In this document: positions 53,782 through 62,100 of the stretch, in pieces | How positions within the stretch are numbered: the first letter of the stretch is position 1 | How the letters are laid out: each line of letters opens with the position of its first letter | Source of the DNA: Olavius sp. associated proteobacterium Delta 1 | GTDB taxonomy: Bacteria > Desulfobacterota > Desulfobacteria > Desulfobacterales > JAFDCJ01 | NCBI GenBank assembly: GCA_902749685.1 | Contig: CACVKW010000228.1 | Location: 1-64,000 of the forward strand | Direction of reading: 5' to 3' | DNA length: 64,000 nucleotides | Notes under the pieces: model-generated | What the model was told of the DNA's origin: nothing | The model's input: the letters and a program-made list of their open reading frames with translations, nothing else | The model's database searches: none | Program-made: the position numbers and the translations under genes

Positions 53782-53929
53782 GGCTGCGATTCGTCAGATT
53801 TCTGTCAATCGGGCATAGGTGGTATTGCACGAGCCCCGGCGATAACACCCATCGCACACCAGCGAGGGTGTCATGGTCAAGAAATGGTTTCTTAAAAATA
53901 CAATATTCACTGATTCACGGGAAAAAATT

Positions 53930-54910
53930 ATGAAAATATTAGTCACAGGAGCTGCCGGAAAGGTAGGGCAGCAGTTCATCAAACAATTTATCGCTGATCC
54001 GAAATACCAAGGGGGAACGATTCGCGCTTTTTGCCACAATCGCTCCGTTGAAACTTCAGAGCAAGTTGAAGTCTTCAAAGGAAATATCTCCGAACAGGAT
54101 GATGTGAAACAGGCCATGGCAGGGGTGACTCATGTGGTGCATTTGGCCACTTGCAAAGAAACCCCGGAAAACATTATGGATGTGACCATTAAAGGATTGT
54201 TCTGGTTATTGGAAGAATGCCGGGTCAGTAAAGATTTTGAACAGTTTATCTTAATTGGCGGCGATGCAGGTATGGGACATTTTTTTTATCCCCACCCCAT
54301 CCCTGTCACTGAAGAGCAAAAGCATTCGGCCTATCCAGGCTGTTACGCCTTATCCAAGGTATTGGAAGAGGTGATGCTGGAACAATACTACATTCAATAT
54401 GATTTAGCAGGATGCTGTCTACGGGCTCCTTGGATTATGGAAAAAGATGATTTCCGTTACACACTTTCTTTCGGGGAAGATGTGTTTGGTGGTCCTGCCT
54501 GGAAGGATTATGTTACTGCTGAAGAGGCTGCTCGTTATCAGCAGACAAACACCATCCCCTTGATGCTTGATCCAAAAGGAAATCCCGTATTGCGGAATTT
54601 TGTCCAATTGGAGGATCTCGTTGATGCCATTTTAACAGCCTTGAATCACCCAAAAGCCCACCAGCAATTGTTCAATATCTGTACGGATGAGCCAGTGGAC
54701 TATCAAAAGGTGGCAGATTACCTCAAAGACACACGGGAGTATCCCAGTGTAACCATCTCGACAGAATATCAAAGCACCTGGCTGGACAACACCAAGGCCA
54801 GATTCCTGCTAGGATGGCGTCCCCAATACGATTACAAACGCCTGATCGATCAGGCGTTTGATTATGTTCGTACTCCCGATGATCCTCGCATTGTCTGGTA
54901 TCCGGGATAA
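53930..54910 (+). CDS. NAD-dependent epimerase/dehydratase (extended SDR)
   Basis: 326 residues from ATG 53930 (RBS GGGAAAA; the in-frame start at 53873 has no RBS). Extended SDR features are KILVTGAAGKVGQQFIK, the YALSKVLEE catalytic Tyr-Lys pair, and HVVHLATCKE. The C-terminal GCCLRAPWIME and FNICTDEPVDYQKVADYL segments are usual for sugar epimerases. It may act on the sugar imported by the upstream transporter, for example as an aldose/uronate dehydrogenase, but the substrate is unknown. AT-rich compared with the transporter genes. Confidence 0.85.
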   Translation: MKILVTGAAGKVGQQFIKQFIADPKYQGGTIRAFCHNRSVETSEQVEVFKGNISEQDDVKQAMAGVTHVVHLATCKETPENIMDVTIKGLFWLLEECRVSKDFEQFILIGGDAGMGHFFYPHPIPVTEEQKHSAYPGCYALSKVLEEVMLEQYYIQYDLAGCCLRAPWIMEKDDFRYTLSFGEDVFGGPAWKDYVTAEEAARYQQTNTIPLMLDPKGNPVLRNFVQLEDLVDAILTALNHPKAHQQLFNICTDEPVDYQKVADYLKDTREYPSVTISTEYQSTWLDNTKARFLLGWRPQYDYKRLIDQAFDYVRTPDDPRIVWYPG

Positions 54911-55062
54911 CTCTCCTCACAATTGTTAATATGATGAGGAAATATTATACGGTATCCAGTGAGTCTCCTGTTCTTTTGTTGCGTTACTTCATCCCCTTTC
55001 GTGCCCAGCGAACGGTGTTTAATGCACGCCAAACCATCGAAAATATTTTAAAAGGAGAATCA

Positions 55063-55542
55063 ATGAGAAAAATCCGTTCACCCTTGATTAAAAATCCAGA
55101 AGTCGCTACTGTATTTAAGTCTTATCCTAAAAAAATTAGAATGAAACTAATGTATCTTCGTAAATTGATTTTGGATACTGCAGCTTCAGCACAAAGAGTT
55201 AGTAAAATAGAGGAGACCCTAAAGTGGGGTGAACCAAGCTATTTAACACCAGAAACAAAAAGTGGAAGCACAATAAGGATAGGTTGGAAAGAGTCCCAAA
55301 AAGAACAATATGCAATGTATTTTAAATGTACAGCGAATTTAGTTGCGGCGTTCAAAGAAAGATACCCGACTGAATTTGAATATGGTGGAAATAGGAGTAT
55401 TATATTCAATATCGATGATGAGATTCCTGTGAAAGAATTAAAAAGCTGTATTGCATTGGCTCTGACTTATCATCACAATAAAAAACTGGAGCCTGCTGAT
55501 AGGTGGAAAATGTTTGGTAACAAAAAGGAAAAATGCAGATAA
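55063..55542 (+). CDS. DUF1801 domain protein (YdhG/YjbR-like fold)
   Basis: 159 residues from ATG 55063, RBS AAAGGAG. The pattern MKLMYLRKLILDTAAS, KIEETLKWGEPSYL, IRIGWKE and YAMYFKCTANLVAAFKERYP matches DUF1801, a family of small proteins with unknown role. It is visibly AT-rich, unlike the transporter genes upstream, suggesting separate acquisition. The 150 bp before it contains no feature I recognise. Confidence 0.8.
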   Translation: MRKIRSPLIKNPEVATVFKSYPKKIRMKLMYLRKLILDTAASAQRVSKIEETLKWGEPSYLTPETKSGSTIRIGWKESQKEQYAMYFKCTANLVAAFKERYPTEFEYGGNRSIIFNIDDEIPVKELKSCIALALTYHHNKKLEPADRWKMFGNKKEKCR

Positions 55543-55561
55543 ATAGATCGATTTGAGGGTA

Positions 55562-55715
55562 TTAAAGTATTGTCAGGTCTTCATCCCGCAAATCCGAAAC
55601 AAACATAAGGCCCGGAGCAGAGGCACTGACGTTGCTGCCAGCTGGGATATCACCCCACAGGCCCAGAATACGGGTATCTCGCTGGCCCGAACAGTAACCG
55701 GATCACCGAAGTCCA
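55562..55715 (-). pseudogene. Relic of a DUF1445 / D-glutamate cyclase-like protein
   Basis: One minus-strand frame gives [20 protein letters not shown], then GVISQ, and another ends [18 protein letters not shown] before TAA (55562-55564). Both match the extreme C-terminus of DUF1445 hydro-lyases (D-glutamate cyclase, family pattern [12 protein letters not shown] then HAPGHMFVTDLRDED). The two pieces are in different frames and a few residues shorter than the family, and everything upstream is missing. The remainder of 55543-55844 shows no gene. Confidence 0.65.
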
Positions 55716-55844
55716 GTTACTCAAGATAATGTGGCATAGCTAGAGATCCACTGGCGTCGAAAAAACTTTTATTATCAGTGTCGTTGGGTTGATTGAGTTG
55801 GATCGGAATCTTTCGATTTCGGACTTCGGATTTATTGATTTGAA

Positions 55845-56420
55845 TCAGATCAATAGAAATTCATATGCACTGAGTTTTTTATCTATTTTTTTGGCATCGC
55901 CCAGCAGCAGATCCAGCTGATCCCAGAACCGTTGGCTGTGATTTTTGACACGGGTATGAACCAGCTCATGCAATATGGTGTAGTCGATTAACTCATCCGG
56001 CAATCGAACCAGGTTGACGTTTAAATTAATATTGTTTTTAGTCGAGCAACTGCCCCACCTGGTTTTCTGATTTCTAATAAAAACCCGATTATAGGCAAAT
56101 CCATACTTTTTCGCCAATAGATTGAGCCTGTCGATTAAAACTTTGCGGGCATCCGATCGATCGATTGGACAGGCGTTTGAAAGCGCCCTGGCCTTCAGCT
56201 CCAGCTGTTCCATTTTGCCAAGGTGTTTGTTAATCCAGCTGGCTTTGGACTGGGCAAACATTTGTGCTTTGGCAAAGGAGATCCCCAATGGAACGGCCAC
56301 TCGAACTCCCTTAAACGGTCTGATGGATACACTGATACGTTTGGCCTTGCGGCTGCGTTCCAGCAATATCGTTCCGACACTGCTGAGCTCAACTGTTTTT
56401 GATTTCGGTTTCAATGTCAT
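55845..56420 (-). CDS. YgjP/SprT-like zinc metalloprotease (DUF45)
   Basis: 191 residues. ATG 56420 overlaps the stop of the upstream gene as ATGA, so I prefer it over TTG 56426. The zinc motif HELVH (ILHELVHTRVKNHSQRFW) with the third ligand histidine about ten residues on is intact, after RNQKTRWGSCSTKNNINLN, the DUF45 hallmark. N-terminal basic strands KRISVSIRPFKGVRVAVPLG are typical. Such proteins are often companions of restriction enzymes or stress responses; here it is coupled to a receiver-PAS gene. Substrate unknown. Confidence 0.85.
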   Translation of the reverse strand: MTLKPKSKTVELSSVGTILLERSRKAKRISVSIRPFKGVRVAVPLGISFAKAQMFAQSKASWINKHLGKMEQLELKARALSNACPIDRSDARKVLIDRLNLLAKKYGFAYNRVFIRNQKTRWGSCSTKNNINLNVNLVRLPDELIDYTILHELVHTRVKNHSQRFWDQLDLLLGDAKKIDKKLSAYEFLLI

Positions 56421-57247
56421 ATGCAATATTTCCAGGCTTCCTCTTCGCGTATATCACGCACAAATACAAAAGCAGCCAGTGATCTGCCATAGGGTACCAC
56501 GCAAACATTAAGCTCGACATCAATTGTCGATCCGTCTGCGTGAATAACCTGGGACTTGTAGATACGGGGTAAATTGATGCCTGCGAGCCGGTTGGAATAG
56601 CGTTTGGTATTTCTAATAAATTCTTCTTCGGAAATGAATTTCTTAAGGTGTGCGCCGATAAGTTCTTTCTCGGAAAAGCCGATCATCTTGCAAAACGCGG
56701 GATTGGCATACCTGACTTTAAAATCATAGATGATGGCAATTCCGTCCCGCGCGTGCTCGACAAGCGCACGATATATATCTTCAACATCCCGGCGTTCCTG
56801 AATTTCCTCATGCAGCTCGCTCACCCGTTTTATGACTCTATTTTCAAGGTGGTCCCGATAACGCTTCAGCTCCAAGTGCGTCCGAATCCTGGCACTGACC
56901 ACGGATCTCTTAAAAGGCTTCGTTATATAATCTGCGGCGCCTAGTTCAAATCCCGTGGCTGCCGTATCTTCGGTGGTCGGCTCTGAAAGGAGGATAATCG
57001 GGATATTCTTGGTGGTTTTATCGCCTTTTAGCTTTCTGAAAACCTCGTCTAGATCTGCAGTCGGCATCATGGCGCTTAACAGGATTAATCCGGGGGTATC
57101 CGCAGATAAGGCAAGCCTGATTGTTTCCTTCCCATCAGCGGCGACTTTGATGTCGTAATCAGGGGCCAGCATCGACTTCAGGACGTTAATGTTTTCCGGA
57201 TTGGCATCTGCAATTATCAGTATTTGTTTTGATTGCGGGCGATCCAT
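56417..57247 (-). CDS. Atypical receiver-PAS protein
   Basis: 276 residues. Residues 1-125 form a receiver fold (ILIIADANPENINVL, IPIILLSEPTT, GAADYITKPFKRS), but the phospho-acceptor site reads LILLSAMMPTADL, with Ser in place of Asp; the first acidic pair is AD instead of DD. A coiled-coil (about 130-160, KRYRDHLENRVIKRVSELHE) links to a PAS domain at 160-270 (DGIAIIYDFKVRYANPAFCK, GFSEKELIGAH). There is no output domain. It probably works as a phosphorylation-independent sensor or partner protein. Its stop overlaps the start of the YgjP-like protease gene. Confidence 0.82.
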   Translation of the reverse strand: MDRPQSKQILIIADANPENINVLKSMLAPDYDIKVAADGKETIRLALSADTPGLILLSAMMPTADLDEVFRKLKGDKTTKNIPIILLSEPTTEDTAATGFELGAADYITKPFKRSVVSARIRTHLELKRYRDHLENRVIKRVSELHEEIQERRDVEDIYRALVEHARDGIAIIYDFKVRYANPAFCKMIGFSEKELIGAHLKKFISEEEFIRNTKRYSNRLAGINLPRIYKSQVIHADGSTIDVELNVCVVPYGRSLAAFVFVRDIREEEAWKYCI

Positions 57248-57365
57248 AATCTAGCGTGGATGAGCTGGTTTACCTTTCAGGGGGATGCCTCAGTAAATAA
57301 AATGTGAAACCATTTTTTCGTGAGTCCCAAGCAGAGGCTATATCAGTGTCGATGAGGATTGTAAA

Positions 57366-57590
57366 TACCTGAACTTTTAAGTAGCAGTCATCGCGCCAAG
57401 TTAATCTCTGTTCGGGTTTAATTCCCCGCAGCTTGCCGCGGGGAGGTTCCTTTGCGGTAAATTGAGCTCAATTTTTGCTGAAATTTATTTTTGTGCAATA
57501 ATTCGTGGTTATTCGGGTCCATACGTGGTTAAATAATTTAAAAAAAATTGATGCCTGAATTTTTATGCAGCAGTCATCGCGCCAGGTCAA
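57366..57590. repeat. Imperfect direct repeat with an embedded REP-type hairpin
   Basis: Two copies of a CCTGAATTTTTA-N-GCAGTCATCGCGCCA-type motif lie at 57366-57403 and 57551-57590; GGTAAATTGAGCTC and CGTAAATTGATCTC follow each. In the first copy a CCCCGC-N8-GCGGGG hairpin (57424-57443) separates the two halves. A partial copy occurs at 49740-49765 (TACCTGAATTTTTTAAC). The rest of 57248-57663 shows no gene; the end of it probably carries the promoter of the MFS gene. Confidence 0.55.
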
Positions 57591-57663
57591 CTGCCGTAAA
57601 TTGATCTCGAAATATGTCGGTGGCTATTCGGGTACAAATTTCAGGTAATGGAAAAGAGAATTA

Positions 57664-58989
57664 ATGTCCGATTTCAAGGCATCTCCGCGTCTTGATTCTC
57701 AAAAAGACGCCGCGCTTATAACAACCGCCAGCACATATTACGGCTGGCGGATCGTCCTGGCCGGCACCGTCATTTTATTTGTATCTTCCGGAATCGGATT
57801 TTACGGTCACGGGGTGATCCTGGATCCATTGCGGGCCCTGCATGGATGGTCGAAAGCCACCCTGTCTTCGGCTGTTACGCTCTACTTTTTTACATCCGGC
57901 ATCATGGGGATGGTTATTGGCCGAGAAATCGACCGGTATGGACCGAAGGGGGTCCTGATCGTCGGCTCGCTGATCATTGCGGTGGCTTTTGTATTATTGG
58001 TTTATATCAAGACGGTTTGGCAGCTTTACGTCATTTATTTTATCATGGCTTTGGGCTTCAGCTGCACCTCCCTGGTGCCGGTCAACACCCTGATTACCAA
58101 CTGGTTTATTCGCAAACGCGGTTTTGCCATGAGCTTAACCAACACCGGCCTGAGCGCCGGCGGAATCATTCTGGTGCCATTGTCCAGCTACTTAATCACC
58201 CGCTGGGGATTGGAGATTGCGCTGCCGGTTCTTGGTGTAGTCTACGGTGTCGTTGTTATTATCAGCACCTATTTCATCAAACAGCGTCCATCCGATGTCC
58301 ATCAATTTCCCGATGGAATTCCACCGGAAACGGTGTCTTCGGACAGCCCTGCTTCAGTGATCAACTATTCATCTCAAATGCGGGTGTGGACCCGACGCCA
58401 GGCCATCTGCACCGTCGCGTTCTGGTCGATCGTCATTGGATTTTTGTTGGCCCTGGCAGGTCAAATCGCTTTTCTGGTGCACCAGATATCATTTCTCAGC
58501 CAATATCTGGGGATTTCCGGCGCGGCAACCGCGGTAAGTATAACCGCCGGGGCCAGTGTTATCGGCCGTCTGTGGCTGGGCACCTTTGTGGACCGCTGCG
58601 ATAAAAGACATGTCATCATGGTGTGCTTTCTGATTCAAGGCATCGCCGTGTTCACGCTGGCCCATTACCAGCACGTCGTCATATTGTATCTGGCCACCCT
58701 CGCTTTTGGCCTGACCATGGGCAACATTATCATGATGATGTCGCTGATTACCGGTGAGTGCTTCGGACTGGTTTCATTTGCGACAATATCTGGTTTGGCA
58801 GGCATATTCACCATGTCGGGGGCTGCTTTTGGACCCACCATCGCTGGCTTGATCTTCGATGCCACGCGCAGTTACCAGACCGCATTCACCATATTTGCAG
58901 CCATGAGTGCGGTTGCCATCCTGGTGATTTATTTTGCGAAACCACCCAGCCCGGATAAATCGGATCCGCACGGTATTGCAGGGCACTAG
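57664..58989 (+). CDS. MFS transporter (monocarboxylate/OFA-like)
   Basis: 441 residues with 12 predicted membrane helices. The sequence WRIVLAGTVILFVSSGIGFY, LHGWSKATLSSAVTLYFFTS and GREIDRYGPKGVLIVGSLII (motif A) resembles monocarboxylate and oxalate/formate-type MFS carriers. The central loop KQRPSDVHQFPDGIPPE is typical of them. A plausible role is uptake or exchange of an organic acid. It stands alone, divergent from the receiver-PAS/protease pair. Confidence 0.87.
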   Translation: MSDFKASPRLDSQKDAALITTASTYYGWRIVLAGTVILFVSSGIGFYGHGVILDPLRALHGWSKATLSSAVTLYFFTSGIMGMVIGREIDRYGPKGVLIVGSLIIAVAFVLLVYIKTVWQLYVIYFIMALGFSCTSLVPVNTLITNWFIRKRGFAMSLTNTGLSAGGIILVPLSSYLITRWGLEIALPVLGVVYGVVVIISTYFIKQRPSDVHQFPDGIPPETVSSDSPASVINYSSQMRVWTRRQAICTVAFWSIVIGFLLALAGQIAFLVHQISFLSQYLGISGAATAVSITAGASVIGRLWLGTFVDRCDKRHVIMVCFLIQGIAVFTLAHYQHVVILYLATLAFGLTMGNIIMMMSLITGECFGLVSFATISGLAGIFTMSGAAFGPTIAGLIFDATRSYQTAFTIFAAMSAVAILVIYFAKPPSPDKSDPHGIAGH

Positions 58990-59080
58990 GGAACTGAGCT
59001 TCTTCCGAAACCTCGTGTGAAATTTCATGAATCCAATGGCATTTTCGTGAACTGCCTCACGCTGTTTCAAAGTACAGAAT

Positions 59081-59150
59081 TCGTCGTCGTACTAGTCCTT
59101 CGTCCTCGATAAAATTCTGATTCACGAGGACGAGCACGACGACGAGTACA
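59081..59150. repeat. Convergent intergenic inverted repeat
   Basis: CGTCCTCG (59101-59108) pairs with CGAGGACG (59125-59132), and the flanking TCGTCGTCGTACT (59081-59093) pairs imperfectly with the CACGACGACGAGTAC stretch (59136-59150). It lies between the convergent MFS and kinase genes and could terminate both transcripts, or be another dispersed repeat. Confidence 0.5.
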
Positions 59151-59177
59151 AAAAGTACCCGCAAAAATCCATCGTTA

Positions 59178-62100
59178 TTATTGGAATTTTAAAATAACCA
59201 ATGTAATATCATCCTCCTGAGGCTCGGCTCCCCGAAACTCAGTGACCGCTTCATAGACGACCTTGCGTAGTCCTTCGGCTTCCAGACGGGCGTTTTGGCG
59301 CACAACCTCTTTGAACCGCGCTTTGCCGAACATTTCCCCGGCTGGATTATGGGCTTCAAAAATGCCGTCGGTGGTCAACAACACAATCTGGCCCGGCTTA
59401 ACGGTGCGGTTAAAGTCCTTGAATTCCCAGTCTTCGTCTACCCCAAGGGCCAGCCCGGCGCCGGAGAGTTCCTCAAACTGATCGGTTTCGGGGCAGTAAA
59501 GCAAACCCGGATCATGACCGGCTCGGACCCAGGTGATTCTGCGGTTTTGATGCTCAACCACCAAGTAAAACAGGGTCATGAATTGCCCGGTTTCAGCGGT
59601 ATCCGCTGATATCAGACGATTGACGCCGGTAATAATACTGGCCGTTGACCCGGACAGGGTTGCCCGGGCCCGCAGAAATCCCCGGACGCTGGCCATCAGA
59701 AGGGCCGCCGAAACACCATGTCCGCTGACATCCCCGATAACAACACCGAGACGGTCTTCGGATAGCTCAATAAAATCAAAATAATCTCCGCCCGTTTCAT
59801 CACAGTAAAGACTGCGGCCGGCCACGTCGAGGGTTGCCAGGCGCGGCGGACGCTGGGGCAGCAGGTTCTGTTGCACTTCCTGGGCCAGGTTTAATGCGGC
59901 AATGATCTCTTCCAGCGAGTGGGAATAGTCCGCCAACTTATCGTATAATCGGGCATTTTCAAGGGAAATGGCGGCCTGGGAACTGAGCATTTTCAGCACC
60001 TCCAAATGTCCCGCGGTAAATACCCCCGCGGCCAGATTGTTTTCCAGATACAAAACGCCGACCAGTTGGTCTTGAGTCGTTAAGGGCATACACAGAATTG
60101 ATTTTGGCCGCACTTTCAGAACATAGGGCGTATGGGTGAACTTGCCTTGATTGACGGCATCGTCCAGCACGACAGGCTCACGGGTGCGGGCCACATAATT
60201 GACAATGGACTTTGAAAGGGCCGTGCTGCTGTCCAAAGGAGTGGACTGACGAACCGTTGTTTCCTGACTGTCCAGCAACATTTCGGCTTCCACTAAAAGC
60301 TTCCCACCTGACTCCAGCACCAAAAAACCCTTCTGGGCACCGGCATTTTCCATGGTGAGATTTAAAAGCTTTTCCAACAAGTTGGCCAAAACGATTTCAC
60401 TGGACATGGCCTGGGTGGATTTTAGCACCGACGCCAGGTCGAGGGCTTCGGTGACATCACTCGAGGTCGTCGTCATCTCGGTTAGGCCAGCCAGAAATCC
60501 CGGTTGGTTTGAGGCCATGATACCCGACAATAATTCAGGATAAGTTTCCTCCAGATCCCGCACTTTGGCCGCGGCGCCCCAGCGCAAATAGGCGTAACGT
60601 GCTTCGGTCATGTACGAACGGGCAATGGCGGTCCGGTTTTTTTCCAGGTAAAACCGGGCCGTCATTTCATTGGCCAGGGCGACGTCATATAAATATTCGC
60701 TCTCCCGGGCCCTCTGAATGACCCGATCAAAGAGGGCCATCGCTTCCGAATCCCGTCCGAGAACCCGATGGCGTTCGGCATTAACCAGATCATACTTGTG
60801 CCGGTAATTGACGGGGGACTGCTGAGCCAACTGTCTCAGCTTTTCCTGGGATGTTTCCACCTGTTTTAATATCATTTTCTTCTCATCCGCTGCAGCTTCA
60901 GGATAATCGCCCAGACGCGCCAGCGAATTCCAGCAGTAGAAGGCCGGCACGCTTGATCCTAAAGAGGTGCCGCCTTCCAGCACTTGCTGCACCCGGTCGG
61001 CATTTTTAACGGCCCGCTTATATTGCCGGTGCAACAGACACAGCAGCAATTTGCAGTTGTACAGACCGAAATCCCGCCCTTTGTTGTCAGCTTCGGTGTC
61101 AATCGCCAGCATTGATTCTTCATCATAGAATTCACCGGTCAAACGGCAGGGGTCGGCCGCTGAATTTATCAGATTCGACACCACCTGCCGGTACAGTTGC
61201 ATGAAATTGTAGGCTGCATCCACGCCGGTGGCCTTGACAATTTGATCGTGCTCGGACACGGCTTGCTCAATGGCCGGCAGTTCCAGGCCGCAATAAAACA
61301 TATGCACGATGTAATAAGCACTGGTGTAAGCGATATAAAACGGATCGCCGATCTCCCGCGCGGATTGATTGATTTCCAGAATTGGCGCCAGGGTCGCCCG
61401 CAGAGGCTCTTTCCACTGGCGCATGACCCAGTTAAATGCAAACCGCGACGGAATGCGGGACAGCTCGCCCTGGGGCTGTTCCAACAGCCGCATCGCAAGC
61501 AGTCCAAATTGATAGCCGGATTCCATGTCGCCCCTGGACCCTAAGAGCATGCCGTAATTTAAATAGGCGGTAGCCGAAACCGGTCCGCTGCCGTGCTGTA
61601 CGGTCAACCGGATCATCTCGTTGGCCAGGATCGGATATAAATCCGGATAGATTGTCATCAGTGCGGCATTGGCCTTCATGGCAATTCGCATTATCGCCGT
61701 TTTATAGGGATCTGTCATGGGAGGAAGCTGGGCCAGGTGGTCAAATGATTTACCGGTCAACATAAATTTGGTCTTGAGCAGGCTCATCTCAACCTGAAGC
61801 TTGCCGGGTGCAGTCGGCAAATCCAGTCCCAGTTTTTGCAGGATTTCCAGGGCCTCCTTTGCAGCCTCCGCCCATCGGTTCTGGGCGGTCAGCGCATGAA
61901 TTTTAATTTCATGGGCCGCCGCTTTATCCAGCGGGCTGCGAGCATGTCGCAGCACAACCTGAACCAGATTTTCCATGTCATCATCATCGGAACACAGATA
62001 AGACATTTCGGCCGCCTCGATGTGCAGGGCCAGGGCCAAATCGTAGTAGGCATCCCAACAATTTTCACCCAGCAATTCCAGGCCCGTTTTAAAAGATCGC

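Noticed and set aside
53845-53871. ACACCC/GGGTGT hairpin before the epimerase gene as a terminator
   Set aside because: Only 6 bp with a 15-nt loop and no T tract.
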